NCBI RefSeq assembly: GCF_003367705.1
Contig: NZ_CP031425.1
Location: forward strand, 1,550,001-1,614,000
Direction: 5' to 3'
DNA from: Microbacterium foliorum
GTDB taxonomy: Bacteria; Actinomycetota; Actinomycetes; Actinomycetales; Microbacteriaceae
Length of the DNA: 64,000 bases
Shown here: positions 18,220 to 26,164 of the stretch, one piece after another
Layout: the number at the start of each line of letters is the position of its first letter
Numbering within the stretch: position 1 is the first letter of the stretch
Translations under genes and position numbers: made by a program
Notes under the pieces: model-generated
Seen by the model: only the letters and a program-made list of their open reading frames with translations
The model's database searches: none
Told to the model about the DNA's origin: nothing

Positions 18220-18534
18220 ATGGCCACGCTGTTCTACGGTGCGTCCGATGTCCCGATCCATATCGAGGACCGGGCGCTCGCGCACCTCAAGATCGTCATC
18301 GCGACGAAACTGCGTCGACAGGAGAGCTTCACTCTGTCGTGGCGGCATCCCGATGGCGATGCCGGCGGACGTTCCACCATCTGGATCCACCCGTCGATCC
18401 CGCTCCGGTTCACCTTCGACGACCCCGAACAGCCCGAGCTCAACACGCAGTGGATCGATGACCTCATGCAGTCGGTCAACTCCACGGGGGGCATCATGCT
18501 CCTCGACGAGGTGCTCGACACGTCGCGGTGGTGA
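18220..18534 (+). CDS. DUF7882-like small protein
   Basis: This 104-residue protein begins ATLFYGASDVPIHIEDRALAHLKIV and contains FTLSWRHPDGDAGGRSTIWIHPSIPLRF. It matches a family of about 100 residues that is very common in Microbacteriaceae, often in several copies and sometimes mislabelled as ATP-dependent DNA ligase. No function is established. A longer frame starts at 18112 but the ATG at 18220 agrees with the family start and with the leaderless -10 box. Confidence 0.8.
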   Translation: MATLFYGASDVPIHIEDRALAHLKIVIATKLRRQESFTLSWRHPDGDAGGRSTIWIHPSIPLRFTFDDPEQPELNTQWIDDLMQSVNSTGGIMLLDEVLDTSRW

Positions 18535-18591
18535 CGATAGCGCGCGACCCTGATCCGGCCGACTATGCCGTCGATCCGATGGGTGAGGCGG

Positions 18592-19158
18592 TCAGCCGGC
18601 CCACTCGATCAGGATGAGGCTCTGCCGGGTATCGGCGAACTTCACCCATCCGTCACCGAAGAGATAGGTCATGCCGTAGCCCTCGTCGTCCGTGCCCATC
18701 GAGTACTGCGGGTTCTCCGTGATGTAGATGCCGTCAGCGCTGTCTTCGCGGGTCCAGCCGTCGGCCAGCAGCGAAGACTGCGCCTCGGTCGCGTCCTCCG
18801 CCGAGATGGGCGACCATCCGTAGAGCTGGCCGTGGTCGGAGGCGACGGTGTAATCCGCCCAGAAGCACAGCAGACCGTCGGGCAGGGGCACTCCGCCGAC
18901 CACGAACTCCTTCTCTTGGAACGTCCACCCCGCGTCGGTGAGCAGCTTCACCGTGCCGGCGGAGACGATCGTGTCGCACGTCGGAGCGGTCGGTGTCGCG
19001 GGCGGCTGCGTCGGGCTCGGCTCTGTGCTCACCTCAGCGGAGGGCAACGGTGACGGCGACGACGGGGTCGCGGCGGCATCCGGAGCGCCGGCACACGCAG
19101 CGAGCACGACGGCCAGCGTCAGAGCGCCCAGGGCGGCTGAGATCTTGCGGTGCGTCAT
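18592..19158 (-). CDS. Hypothetical lipoprotein
   Basis: The 188-residue protein has a lipoprotein signal peptide with lipobox LAAC near residues 19-22, a linker rich in Ser, Pro and Thr up to residue 60, and a small globular domain with two cysteines (C61 and C97). These could form a disulfide outside the membrane. The domain has the pattern AGTVKLLTDAGWTF and DGLLCFWADYTVASDHGQLYGWSPI, which I know only from unnamed actinobacterial lipoproteins. It is followed by the hisN-like gene upstream in the same direction with 12 bases between them, so the two may be in one transcript. Confidence 0.72.
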   Translation of the reverse strand: MTHRKISAALGALTLAVVLAACAGAPDAAATPSSPSPLPSAEVSTEPSPTQPPATPTAPTCDTIVSAGTVKLLTDAGWTFQEKEFVVGGVPLPDGLLCFWADYTVASDHGQLYGWSPISAEDATEAQSSLLADGWTREDSADGIYITENPQYSMGTDDEGYGMTYLFGDGWVKFADTRQSLILIEWAG

Positions 19159-19170
19159 CGTTCGCCTTCG

Positions 19171-19968
19171 TCAGTCATGCAGCAGCTCGAGGAAGGCATC
19201 GTGAAGGATGCCGTTGGTGGCGAGTGTCGACAGGTCGGAGATCGTCTCGGTGCCGTCGAACCCGGTCATCCGGCCTCCGGCCTCCCGCACGATCGGCACG
19301 GCGGCGGCCACGTCGTACTCCTTGACGCCGAACTCGGCGACCATGTCGATGCGCCCCTCGGCCAGGAGCATGTACGCGTAGATGTCGCCGTAGGCGCGAT
19401 CACGCCAGACGCGGTCGGCGAGGGTCACCAGCTGGTCGAGGTGACCGGAGTCCGCCCACTGGGTGATGCTCTGGAAGCTCACGCTGGCGTCATCGAGAGA
19501 CGACACGGCGGAGGTGCGGATGCGGCGCGGCTCTGCATCCGTCGCCGTCCAGGCTCCGGTTCCCGCTGCGGCCCACCAGCGGCGCCCCAGGGCGGGCATG
19601 CTCACGACGCCGACCTGCGGCACGCCGTCGACAGCCAGCGCGATCATGGTGCCCCACAGCGGTACGCCGCGCAGGAAGTTCGCGGTGCCGTCGATCGGGT
19701 CGATGATCCACTGGCGATGCGTGCTGCCTTCGGCACCGAACTCCTCGCCGAAGATCCCGTCGTCGGGTCGCTCGGTCGCGAGGATCGCCCGGATGGCGCG
19801 TTCCGTCGCGAGGTCGGCGTCGGTGACGTGCGAGCGGTCGGCCTTGGTCGACACCTCGAGGTCGGGACTGTCGAACCGTGGCAGCGATTGCGCATCGGCG
19901 GCGTCGGCGAGGCGCAGCGCGAGCGCGAGGTCGAGAGAGAGGCGGTCGGCGCTGGGGGAGGCGGTCAC
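19171..19968 (-). CDS. hisN: Inositol monophosphatase family protein, HisN-like
   Basis: This 265-residue enzyme has the magnesium-site motifs of the IMPase family: GEEFGAEG (near residue 77), IIDPIDGTANF (near residue 90) and KEYDVAAAVPIVREAGG near residue 215. The overall pattern with RQWIIDPIDGTANFLRGVPLWGTMIAL is that of actinobacterial histidinol-phosphate phosphatases (HisN), but inositol or other sugar phosphates are possible substrates. I chose the GTG at 19968, which has a -10 box six bases upstream. The signal TATCCT on the minus strand makes a start upstream unlikely. Confidence 0.82.
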   Translation of the reverse strand: MTASPSADRLSLDLALALRLADAADAQSLPRFDSPDLEVSTKADRSHVTDADLATERAIRAILATERPDDGIFGEEFGAEGSTHRQWIIDPIDGTANFLRGVPLWGTMIALAVDGVPQVGVVSMPALGRRWWAAAGTGAWTATDAEPRRIRTSAVSSLDDASVSFQSITQWADSGHLDQLVTLADRVWRDRAYGDIYAYMLLAEGRIDMVAEFGVKEYDVAAAVPIVREAGGRMTGFDGTETISDLSTLATNGILHDAFLELLHD

Positions 19969-19974
19969 CCGTCC

Positions 19975-19980
19975 AGGATA
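19975..19980 (-). promoter_or_regulatory. Putative leaderless -10 box for hisN
   Basis: On the minus strand TATCCT is followed by six bases (GGACGG) and the GTG at 19968. Confidence 0.5.
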
Positions 19981-20113
19981 GTCGCCCGATCCGTCGCGAC
20001 CGCGAGGGCACGACACGCTGCGACACGCGCGGCGGATGGGATGGAGAGGCCTCGATTTCGCACCGAGACCGTCGGCTGGTAATGTAATTCCTCGGCCGGG
20101 GAAACCGGGCCAC

Positions 20114-20186
20114 GCACCTCTAGCTCAATCGGCAGAGCAACTGACTCTTAATCAGTGGGTTCTCGGTTCAAGTCCGAGGGGGTGCA
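20114..20186 (+). tRNA. tRNA-Lys (anticodon CTT)
   Basis: The 73-base cloverleaf is complete. Acceptor stem GCACCTC pairs with GGGGTGC (one G-T pair), discriminator A. D-arm AGCTCAATCGGCAGAGC, anticodon loop CTCTTAA with anticodon CTT, T-arm TCTCGGTTCAAGTCCGAGG. CCA is not encoded. Confidence 0.97.
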
Positions 20187-20192
20187 CGGATC

Positions 20193-20229
20193 AGCCTCGA
20201 TGACTCTCGCCAGTCATCGGGGCTTTTCT
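20193..20229 (+). terminator. Terminator behind tRNA-Lys
   Basis: AGCCTCGATGACT pairs with AGTCATCGGGGCT around a six-base loop and is followed by TTTT, a classical intrinsic terminator. Confidence 0.85.
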
Positions 20230-20347
20230 GCATCTGGGGCGCTGTCGTCCGGGGCCGCACGCGTGCTTTACCTCCGCGAAGGCAGGCGAGGCGGGCGAGG
20301 CGGGCGCGCCGACCGAGTTGCGCTGTCGCTTCGGTCCGCTCGGACTC

Positions 20348-20389
20348 GGCACCACGGTGATCCGGTTCGAGTACCGGTTCCGTGGTGCC
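20348..20389. repeat. Nested hairpin between tRNA-Lys and an MFS gene
   Basis: GGCACCACGG and CCGTGGTGCC form an outer 10-bp stem; inside it CCGGT-TCGAGT-ACCGG forms a second stem. The inner part resembles a tRNA T-arm. It could serve as terminator for the MFS gene that ends at 20464 on the minus strand. The rest of 20230-20463 shows no gene. Confidence 0.55.
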
Positions 20390-20463
20390 GTGCCCGACGA
20401 GGGGGCGACCGGCGCGGCGCCGAGATCACCGTGACGGTCAGCCGGCGGTCTGGTGCCGTCGAC

Positions 20464-21690
20464 TCATGCGGCATCGCCCACCAGGATGGCCGCGGCGTCG
20501 TCGACGGCGGGGTCCTCGGGCTCGTCGTCGATGTGTGCGAGGGTCTTGCGCCCGAGGAAGATCGTCAGTGCCGCGACGAGCACTGCGATCGCGGCCACCA
20601 GGTAGGGGACGGTGGCGCTGAACGCGTGCCAGAGCGCTGCCGCGAGCGGCGGGGCGATAGCCCCGCCGAGGAATCGCACCGACGAGTACGCCGACGACGC
20701 CACCGACCGGGGGAGGTCCGTCGCCTCCATGACCGCCTCCGTCAGCACGGTGTTCATCACCCCGAGCAGCAGGCCGCCGATCACGATGCAGATCACCAGC
20801 GCTGTCGCCGATTCGACGAGGAGGCCTGCGACGATCAGGTCGAGCGCGAGTAGGGGGAGCACGAGCAGGATCACCCGCGTGCGCGGCATCCGACGCATGA
20901 GCATCGGGGCGACCCAGACGCTGGTGACGGCGAGAGCGAGACCCCATCCGAAGAAGGTGAAGCCGATGCCCATCGCCCCGAACCCGAGGGGGAAGGGCGA
21001 GAAGGCCAGCAGGATGAAGAAGCCGATGTTGTAGAAGAACGCCGCGGTGGCGAGCACCGCGAGGGCGGGACGACCGAGGGCCTTGAACGGCGCGGAGAAG
21101 GCGACGGGGGTGCGCTTCTCGCCCGGTCCCCGCAGGAGCGCGAGCACCGCGAGGAACGCGATCGCCATGAGCACGACGACTCCGAAGAACGGTACGCGCC
21201 AGCTCTGCTCGCCGAGCAGCCCGCCCAGCAGTGGCCCGATAGCGATGCCGAGGCCCAGGGCGGCTTCGTAGAGGATGATCGCCGCCGAGCTGCCGCCGGA
21301 GGCTGCTCCGACGATCGTCGCGAGGGCGGTGGAGATGAAGAGCGCGTTGCCGAGGCCCCATCCGGCGCGGAACCCGATGACCGCGTCGACGCTGCCGCTG
21401 AGGGCGCAGAAGAGCGCGAACACCACGATCAGCGCCAGTCCGATCAGGAGGGTCTTCTTCGCGCCGATGCGGGAGGAGATCCAACTGGTCACCAGCATGG
21501 CGAGTCCGGTCACCGCGAGATAGCTGGTGAACAGCAGCTCGGTCTCGAACGGGCTCGCCTGCAGGGACTCGGCGATCGCCGGGAGGATCGGGTCGACCAG
21601 CCCGATGCCCATGAAGGCGACCACGCACGCGAACGCCACGGCCCAGACCTGTGCCGGCTGCTTCCATACGGATGGGGTGGCGGTGCTCAC
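20464..21690 (-). CDS. MFS transporter, probable drug efflux
   Basis: This 408-residue protein has 12 predicted membrane segments and major facilitator motifs. The N-terminal half includes VAFMGIGLVDPILPAIAESLQ, which is typical of drug-proton antiporters of the DHA1 type, and SSRIGAKKTLLIGL, which fits MFS motif A. The GTG start at 21690 overlaps the stop of the upstream marR gene (GTGA), so the pair is a regulator-exporter operon. The substrate is unknown. A Pro/Asp-rich C-terminal tail follows the last helix. Confidence 0.86.
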   Translation of the reverse strand: MSTATPSVWKQPAQVWAVAFACVVAFMGIGLVDPILPAIAESLQASPFETELLFTSYLAVTGLAMLVTSWISSRIGAKKTLLIGLALIVVFALFCALSGSVDAVIGFRAGWGLGNALFISTALATIVGAASGGSSAAIILYEAALGLGIAIGPLLGGLLGEQSWRVPFFGVVVLMAIAFLAVLALLRGPGEKRTPVAFSAPFKALGRPALAVLATAAFFYNIGFFILLAFSPFPLGFGAMGIGFTFFGWGLALAVTSVWVAPMLMRRMPRTRVILLVLPLLALDLIVAGLLVESATALVICIVIGGLLLGVMNTVLTEAVMEATDLPRSVASSAYSSVRFLGGAIAPPLAAALWHAFSATVPYLVAAIAVLVAALTIFLGRKTLAHIDDEPEDPAVDDAAAILVGDAA

Positions 21691-22124
21691 TGTGCTGCTC
21701 CTGTCGAATCGTTGGTGGTGTGGGCGGCGAGGATCTCCGCCGCCCGCGTGAGGATGCTCCAGTCCTCGTCCGCCAGTCCGGCGAAGCGCGGGGCCAGAGT
21801 GTCGCGGAATTCTGCGCGCCATGCCTGCAACGCGTCCGACCCCGCCTCCGTGATGGCGACCGCAGTCGCCCTCGAGTCCTCCGCGACGGGGGAGCGGAGC
21901 ACCAGACCGTCGCGCTCCAGGACGCCGACGAGTCGTGTCATGCCCGGCTGCGTGGTGCGCGCCGCAGCGGCGAGCTCGCCCACTCTTCGTGGCCCGGATC
22001 GCTCCAGAAGAGTGAGCACCCGCCACTGAGCGGCGGGCGCGTCGTTGCCCGCATCCTGAGCGGCGATGCGCCCGAGCGCGTATCCCGAGAGCACGAGAGA
22101 GGGGATGACATCCTGACGTTGCAT
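21687..22124 (-). CDS. MarR-family transcriptional regulator
   Basis: The 145-residue protein has the winged helix of the MarR family: RRVGELAAAARTTQPGMTRLVGVLERDGLVLRSPVAEDSRATAVAITEAG near residues 46-95, of which the wing DSRATAVAITEAG is typical. It starts MQRQDVIPSLVLSGYALGRIAA. It lies directly upstream of, and overlaps, the MFS exporter gene, which suggests that it represses this exporter and itself. An inverted repeat covers its start codon (22122-22151) and is the best operator candidate. Confidence 0.87.
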   Translation of the reverse strand: MQRQDVIPSLVLSGYALGRIAAQDAGNDAPAAQWRVLTLLERSGPRRVGELAAAARTTQPGMTRLVGVLERDGLVLRSPVAEDSRATAVAITEAGSDALQAWRAEFRDTLAPRFAGLADEDWSILTRAAEILAAHTTNDSTGAAQ

Positions 22125-22151
22125 ACCAACAAGTATATACCTGATGGTATG
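22122..22151. promoter_or_regulatory. Inverted repeat, candidate MarR operator
   Basis: CATACCA (22122-22128) and TGGTATG (22145-22151) are perfect inverted arms with an A/T-rich centre that contains GTATATAC. The left arm includes the ATG of marR itself, so bound repressor would block its own transcript and the downstream MFS gene. Confidence 0.65.
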
Positions 22152-22176
22152 AATCGGATCCGGCCGTGACCGTGAC

Positions 22177-22965
22177 TCAGCGTCGCGCGCCGGCGATCCG
22201 TGCCGAGAGCTGGTGCGCGTGCGCGAGCAGGATGCGTCCGAGCTCGGTGATCCGCTCCGGTCCGAACCGGAAGCCGACGCCCGTGAGGCTCAGCGCCCAT
22301 TCCGGGCGACCCGTCCGGTCGAACACCGCAGCGCCCAGTCCCCAGCTGCCTTCCACGATCAGGCCGGGGTTCACGGCGTATCCGCGCTCCTTCGTCTCGG
22401 CGAGCCGAGTGCGCAGGGCGCTCGTGCCGTGCGTGCGACCCCACGTGGTCTCCAGCTCCGGATGCCGCTCGAGGTACGCGTCCACATCGTGGTCGGGCAG
22501 GAAGGCGAGGATGGCGAGTCCGGCGCTGGCCACCCCGAGCGGGAATCGCACGCCCTCGCTCAGCACGAAGGAGCGGATCGGGAACGAGCCCTCCTCGCGC
22601 ACGAGGCACACCGTCTCGTCCGCGCGGCGCACCGACAGGAACGCGCTCTCCTCGGTCTTGACCGCGAGCGAGCGGACGATGTCACGCGCGAGTCCTGTCA
22701 CGTCGTAGCGCGTCGCCGCCACCGAGCCCATCAGGAAGAGCTCAGGACCGGGCATCCATCGACCGCTCACCTCGTCGCGGTCGACCAGCCCCTCGACGCG
22801 CAGGGCGGAGAGGAGGCGATGTGCGGTGGACCGCGACAGCTCTGCGGCGCGGGCGAGGTCCACCACCGACGCGCCGTCGGTGCCGCTCGCCGTGACCGCG
22901 CGAAGGAGCCTCGCCGCTCGGGCGATCGCCTGCGTGCCGGGAACGACCTGCGTCGGTGTGTCCAT
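22177..22965 (-). CDS. IclR-family transcriptional regulator
   Basis: The 262-residue protein has an N-terminal winged helix (VVDLARAAELSRSTAHRLLSALRVEGLV, near residues 33-60) and a C-terminal GAF-like effector domain with FPLGVASAGLAILAFLPD and VNPGLIVEGSWGLGAAVFD. This architecture is typical of the IclR family, which controls aromatic and ketone-body catabolism. It is divergent from a CoA-transferase/thiolase operon, so it likely controls that operon. The ATG at 22965 is the family-like start, and the intergenic region has an inverted repeat. Confidence 0.9.
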   Translation of the reverse strand: MDTPTQVVPGTQAIARAARLLRAVTASGTDGASVVDLARAAELSRSTAHRLLSALRVEGLVDRDEVSGRWMPGPELFLMGSVAATRYDVTGLARDIVRSLAVKTEESAFLSVRRADETVCLVREEGSFPIRSFVLSEGVRFPLGVASAGLAILAFLPDHDVDAYLERHPELETTWGRTHGTSALRTRLAETKERGYAVNPGLIVEGSWGLGAAVFDRTGRPEWALSLTGVGFRFGPERITELGRILLAHAHQLSARIAGARR

Positions 22966-22998
22966 GATGTGGACGCTACGCGGCGATACGCCCACATC
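22966..22998. promoter_or_regulatory. Inverted repeat, candidate IclR operator
   Basis: GATGTGG (22966-22972) and CCACATC (22992-22998) are perfect 7-base arms 19 bases apart, between the divergent iclR and CoA-transferase genes. The left arm is directly in front of the iclR start. Confidence 0.5.
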
Positions 22999-23069
22999 GC
23001 AAGCGGTGCTCTTCCCGATCGCGCGGCGGGGAGGGATGCTGGAGACAGTCACCCTTCGAAGGAGCACGC

Positions 23070-23843
23070 GTGATCGACAAACACTGGGCCTCTGCGGCCG
23101 ACGCCGTCGCCGACATCTCGGACGGCTCCTCGCTCGCGGTCGGCGGGTTCGGGCTCTCCGGCAATCCGATCGCGTTGATCGAAGCGCTCCTCGCACAGGG
23201 GACGAAGGATCTGAGCGTGGTGAGCAACAACTGCGGCGTCGATGACTGGGGGCTCGGGGTCCTGCTCGCCGCCCGGCGAATCCGCAAGATGACCTCGTCG
23301 TACGTGGGTGAGAACCGTGAGTTCGAGCGGCAGTTCCTCTCGGGCGAGCTCGAACTCGAGCTGACACCGCAGGGCACTCTCGCCGAGAAGCTGCGGGCCG
23401 GCGGATCGGGCATCGCCGCGTTCTTCACGCAGACCGGCGTGGGCACCCAGGTCGCCGAGGGCGGGCTGCCCCGCCGCTACGCGCCCGACGGGTCCATCGC
23501 CGTCGCATCGCCCGTCAAAGACGTGCGCACCTTCGACAACGGTCAGGGGCCGCGGGAGTACGTGCTCGAAGAGGCCATCACGACGGACTTCTCGCTCGTG
23601 CACGCGCTGGCCGGCGACCGGCACGGCAACCTGGTCTTCAACAAGGCCGCTCGCAACTTCAACCCGCTCGCCGCGATGGCCGGACGCATCTGCATCGCGC
23701 AGGTCGAAGAACTCGTGGAACCCGGGGTCCTCGACCCCGATCGCATCCATCTTCCCGGGGTGTTCGTGCACCGCGTGGTCGAAGTGGGCCGCGACATCCC
23801 CAAGCGCATCGAGCGACGCACGGTCGCCACGGAAGGATCCTGA
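23070..23843 (+). CDS. CoA transferase subunit A (3-oxoacid/3-oxoadipate type)
   Basis: This 257-residue protein is the alpha chain of a class I 3-oxoacid CoA-transferase. It shows [16 protein letters not shown] and the block [19 protein letters not shown]. With subunit B it moves CoA from succinyl-CoA to a 3-oxoacid. Candidates are acetoacetate (ScoA) and 3-oxoadipate (PcaI); the sequence I can read does not separate them. The GTG at 23070 has AAGGAG eight bases upstream. The alpha, beta and thiolase genes are one operon with gaps of one and four bases. Confidence 0.9.
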   Translation: MIDKHWASAADAVADISDGSSLAVGGFGLSGNPIALIEALLAQGTKDLSVVSNNCGVDDWGLGVLLAARRIRKMTSSYVGENREFERQFLSGELELELTPQGTLAEKLRAGGSGIAAFFTQTGVGTQVAEGGLPRRYAPDGSIAVASPVKDVRTFDNGQGPREYVLEEAITTDFSLVHALAGDRHGNLVFNKAARNFNPLAAMAGRICIAQVEELVEPGVLDPDRIHLPGVFVHRVVEVGRDIPKRIERRTVATEGS

Positions 23844-23844
23844 C

Positions 23845-24531
23845 ATGGCCCTCACTCGAGACGAGATGGCCGCGAGGGCGGCGGCCGAACTGCAGGACGG
23901 GTCGTACGTGAACCTCGGGATCGGATTGCCGACCCTCGTGCCCAACCACGTGCCCGAGGCGGTCACCGTGGTGCTCCAGTCCGAGAACGGCATCCTGGGG
24001 GTCGGCCCGTACCCGCGCGAGGACGCCGTGGATCCCGATCTCATCAACGCAGGCAAGGAGACGGTGACCGTGCGTCCCGGTGCGGCCTTCTTCGACTCGG
24101 CGACCAGTTTCGGGATGATCCGAGGCGGCAAGATCGATGCGGCCATCCTCGGGGCGATGCAGGTGTCGGCGACGGGCGACCTCGCGAACTGGATGATCCC
24201 GGGGAAGATGGTCAAAGGTCCCGGCGGCGCGATGGACCTCGTGCACGGCGCCGCGCGTGTCATCGTCCTCATGGAGCATGTGGCGCGGGACGGATCCGCC
24301 AAGATCGTGGACGCCTGTTCACTGCCCCTCACGGGGCGCGGCGTCGTCGACCGGATCATCACCGATCTGGCGGTCATCGATGTCACCGACCGAGGGCTCG
24401 TGCTCGTCGAGATCGCCCCTGGCGTCACCGTGGAGCAGGTCGTCGCCGCGACCGAACCACCCCTCACCGTCCCCGATGACCTGCTGAACACGAACACGAA
24501 CACGAGTACGAATACGAACACGGAGAGCTGA
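23845..24531 (+). CDS. CoA transferase subunit B with an Asn-Thr tail
   Basis: The 228-residue beta chain of the class I CoA-transferase shows [17 protein letters not shown] near residue 22 and the catalytic glutamate in [11 protein letters not shown] near residue 47. The last 16 residues ([16 protein letters not shown]) are a repeat of Asn-Thr encoded by AACACG-type hexamers, which is not part of the family fold. It starts one base after the alpha stop. The same remarks on substrate apply as for the alpha chain. Confidence 0.9.
   Translation: MALTRDEMAARAAAELQDGSYVNLGIGLPTLVPNHVPEAVTVVLQSENGILGVGPYPREDAVDPDLINAGKETVTVRPGAAFFDSATSFGMIRGGKIDAAILGAMQVSATGDLANWMIPGKMVKGPGGAMDLVHGAARVIVLMEHVARDGSAKIVDACSLPLTGRGVVDRIITDLAVIDVTDRGLVLVEIAPGVTVEQVVAATEPPLTVPDDLLNTNTNTSTNTNTES
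24485..24526 (+). repeat. AACACG hexamer tract at the end of the CoA transferase B gene
   Basis: About six near-copies of AACACG (with AGTACG and AATACG variants) encode the alternating Asn-Thr tail. Being hexamers, they preserve frame when the number of copies changes. Confidence 0.75.
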
Positions 24532-24535
24532 AGAG

Positions 24536-25750
24536 ATGACCACGACCGACCGGTCCACGAATCCGTCCGACGACCACGACATCGTGATCGTCGCCGCCGC
24601 CCGCACCCCGCAGGGGCGCCTCAAAGGGCAGCTGGCGAGCTTCACCGCGGTGCAGCTCGGAGCCCTCGCGATCCGCGGCGCTCTCACGCAGGCATCCGTC
24701 GCGCCCGACGCCGTCGACGCCGTGATCGTCGGGCAGGTGCTCGCCGCGGGCTCGGGGCAGAATGCTGCGAGGCAGGCGGCCATCGGTGCAGGCATCGGAT
24801 GGGACGTGCCCGCGCACTCGGTGAACAAGGTCTGCCTCTCGGGACTGACGGCGATCATCGACGCGGCACGGATGATCCGCACGGGAGACGCCGCCGTCGT
24901 CGTCGCGGCGGGCATGGAGTCGATGACTCGCGCACCGCATCTGCTGATGGGCTCACGCGACGGGTGGACCTACGGCAGCGTCGAAGTGCTCGACCACCTG
25001 GCGTACGACGGCCTGACCGATGCCTACGACCGGGAGAGCATGGGGGCGTCGACCGAGCGGCACAACGCCCGCTTCGACCTCACCCGTCGCGCGCAGGACG
25101 AGGTCGCCGCGCTGTCGCATCAGCGGGCCGCCGCGGCGCAGGCCGCGGGGGTGTTCGACGACGAGATCATTCCCGTGTCGGTGCCGCAGCGCCGAGGTGA
25201 GCCGCTGACCGTCACGGCGGACGAGGGCATCCGTCCCGACACCACCGTCGAGACCCTCGGCGCGCTGCGTGCGGCGTTCGCGGAGGGCGGCTCGATCACC
25301 GCGGGGAACTCGTCGCAGATCTCCGACGGTGCCTCGGCGGTCGTGGTGACCACCAGGGCGACGGCGGACGCACACGGATGGCCGGTGCTGGCGACCGTCG
25401 GGGCCAGCGGTCAGACGGCGGGACCTGACAATTCGCTGCAGGCGCAGCCCGCCCGCGCGATCGAGCGCGCATGCGAGAAGCAGGGGATGGCTCCCTCCGA
25501 TCTCGACTTCGTCGAGATCAACGAGGCGTTCGGCGCAGTGGTCGCGCGATCGCAGACAGAACTCGGCCTGTCGAGCGACATCGTGAACATCCACGGCGGA
25601 GGCATCGCCATCGGGCACCCGATCGGCGCATCAGGGACGCGGCTGGTGGTCCACGCGGTGCACGAACTGGCGCGTCGCGGATCGGGGAACGCCGCGGTCG
25701 GCCTGTGCGGGGGCGGCGGCCAGGGGGAGGCGCTGATCCTCACCCGGTGA
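24536..25750 (+). CDS. Thiolase (acetyl-CoA C-acyltransferase)
   Basis: This 404-residue thiolase would cleave acetoacetyl-CoA or 3-oxoadipyl-CoA made by the preceding CoA-transferase into acetyl-CoA plus the shortened acyl-CoA. Catalytic residues are C100 (NKVCLSG), H361 (IAIGHPIGASG) and C391 (LCGGGGQGEA). The Met usual in CGGGGMG is a Gln here. It is the last gene of the three-gene operon controlled, most likely, by the divergent IclR-type regulator. If the pathway is beta-ketoadipate, the gene would be pcaF; if ketone bodies, atoB. Confidence 0.92.
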   Translation: MTTTDRSTNPSDDHDIVIVAAARTPQGRLKGQLASFTAVQLGALAIRGALTQASVAPDAVDAVIVGQVLAAGSGQNAARQAAIGAGIGWDVPAHSVNKVCLSGLTAIIDAARMIRTGDAAVVVAAGMESMTRAPHLLMGSRDGWTYGSVEVLDHLAYDGLTDAYDRESMGASTERHNARFDLTRRAQDEVAALSHQRAAAAQAAGVFDDEIIPVSVPQRRGEPLTVTADEGIRPDTTVETLGALRAAFAEGGSITAGNSSQISDGASAVVVTTRATADAHGWPVLATVGASGQTAGPDNSLQAQPARAIERACEKQGMAPSDLDFVEINEAFGAVVARSQTELGLSSDIVNIHGGGIAIGHPIGASGTRLVVHAVHELARRGSGNAAVGLCGGGGQGEALILTR

Positions 25751-25785
25751 ACGTCACCGCGGGTGAGCGTCAGTGCGGGGGAGCG

Positions 25786-26055
25786 TCAGCGCTTGAGGGG
25801 CTTGATGCCCTTCTTGGCGTCCTTCTCCTGCTGCTTCTTCTGCTTCGCGTAGACGGGCGAGTCATGCGAGACCGGGCGGCCCTGCTTGGCCCGACGGGTG
25901 TCGATCGCGGCGCCGATGGCCAGGGCCATCGTGATGCCCCAGCTCACCCAGGCGAGAGCGGATCGCCACGTCAGCGGCGTGTCGCGAGAGCCGCGGAGCA
26001 GGTTCGCCCCGGTCATGAGAGATCCGAGGAGTCCGGTACCCGTGAGGTAGTTCAT
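25786..26055 (-). CDS. Small membrane protein, hypothetical
   Basis: The 89-residue protein starts NYLTGTGLLGSLMTGANLLRG, has one or two hydrophobic stretches (the clearer one near residues 31-50, ALAWVSWGITMALAIGAAID) and ends in a lysine-rich tail (KQKKQQEKDAKKGIKPLKR). I recognise no family. A -10 box in leaderless position supports its start. It is convergent with the thiolase operon, 35 bases from its end. Confidence 0.65.
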   Translation of the reverse strand: MNYLTGTGLLGSLMTGANLLRGSRDTPLTWRSALAWVSWGITMALAIGAAIDTRRAKQGRPVSHDSPVYAKQKKQQEKDAKKGIKPLKR

Positions 26056-26061
26056 ACCCTC

Positions 26062-26067
26062 ACGCTA
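26062..26067 (-). promoter_or_regulatory. Putative leaderless -10 box for the small membrane protein gene
   Basis: On the minus strand TAGCGT is followed by six bases (GAGGGT) and the ATG at 26055. Confidence 0.5.
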
Positions 26068-26094
26068 CCCGGCCGAGTCCGCCGACGCTCCCGC

Positions 26095-26124
26095 TTGACA
26101 ACCGGGCGGCGCGCCTGGCATATC
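26095..26124 (+). promoter_or_regulatory. Possible promoter of the leader ORF/MFS gene
   Basis: A consensus -35 (TTGACA, 26095-26100) is followed after 18 bases by CATATC (26119-26124). Transcription from here would give a leader of about 145 bases before the MFS start. Confidence 0.4.
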
Positions 26125-26164
26125 TCTGCGCTCACCCAGCCGGCGTTCCGGTCGCCGCGCTATC

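Noticed and set aside
15631..18461. Long plus-strand frames of 495 and 624 codons
   Set aside because: Both are antisense to the CDF, lipoprotein and coiled-coil genes, which have clear family features or signal peptides.
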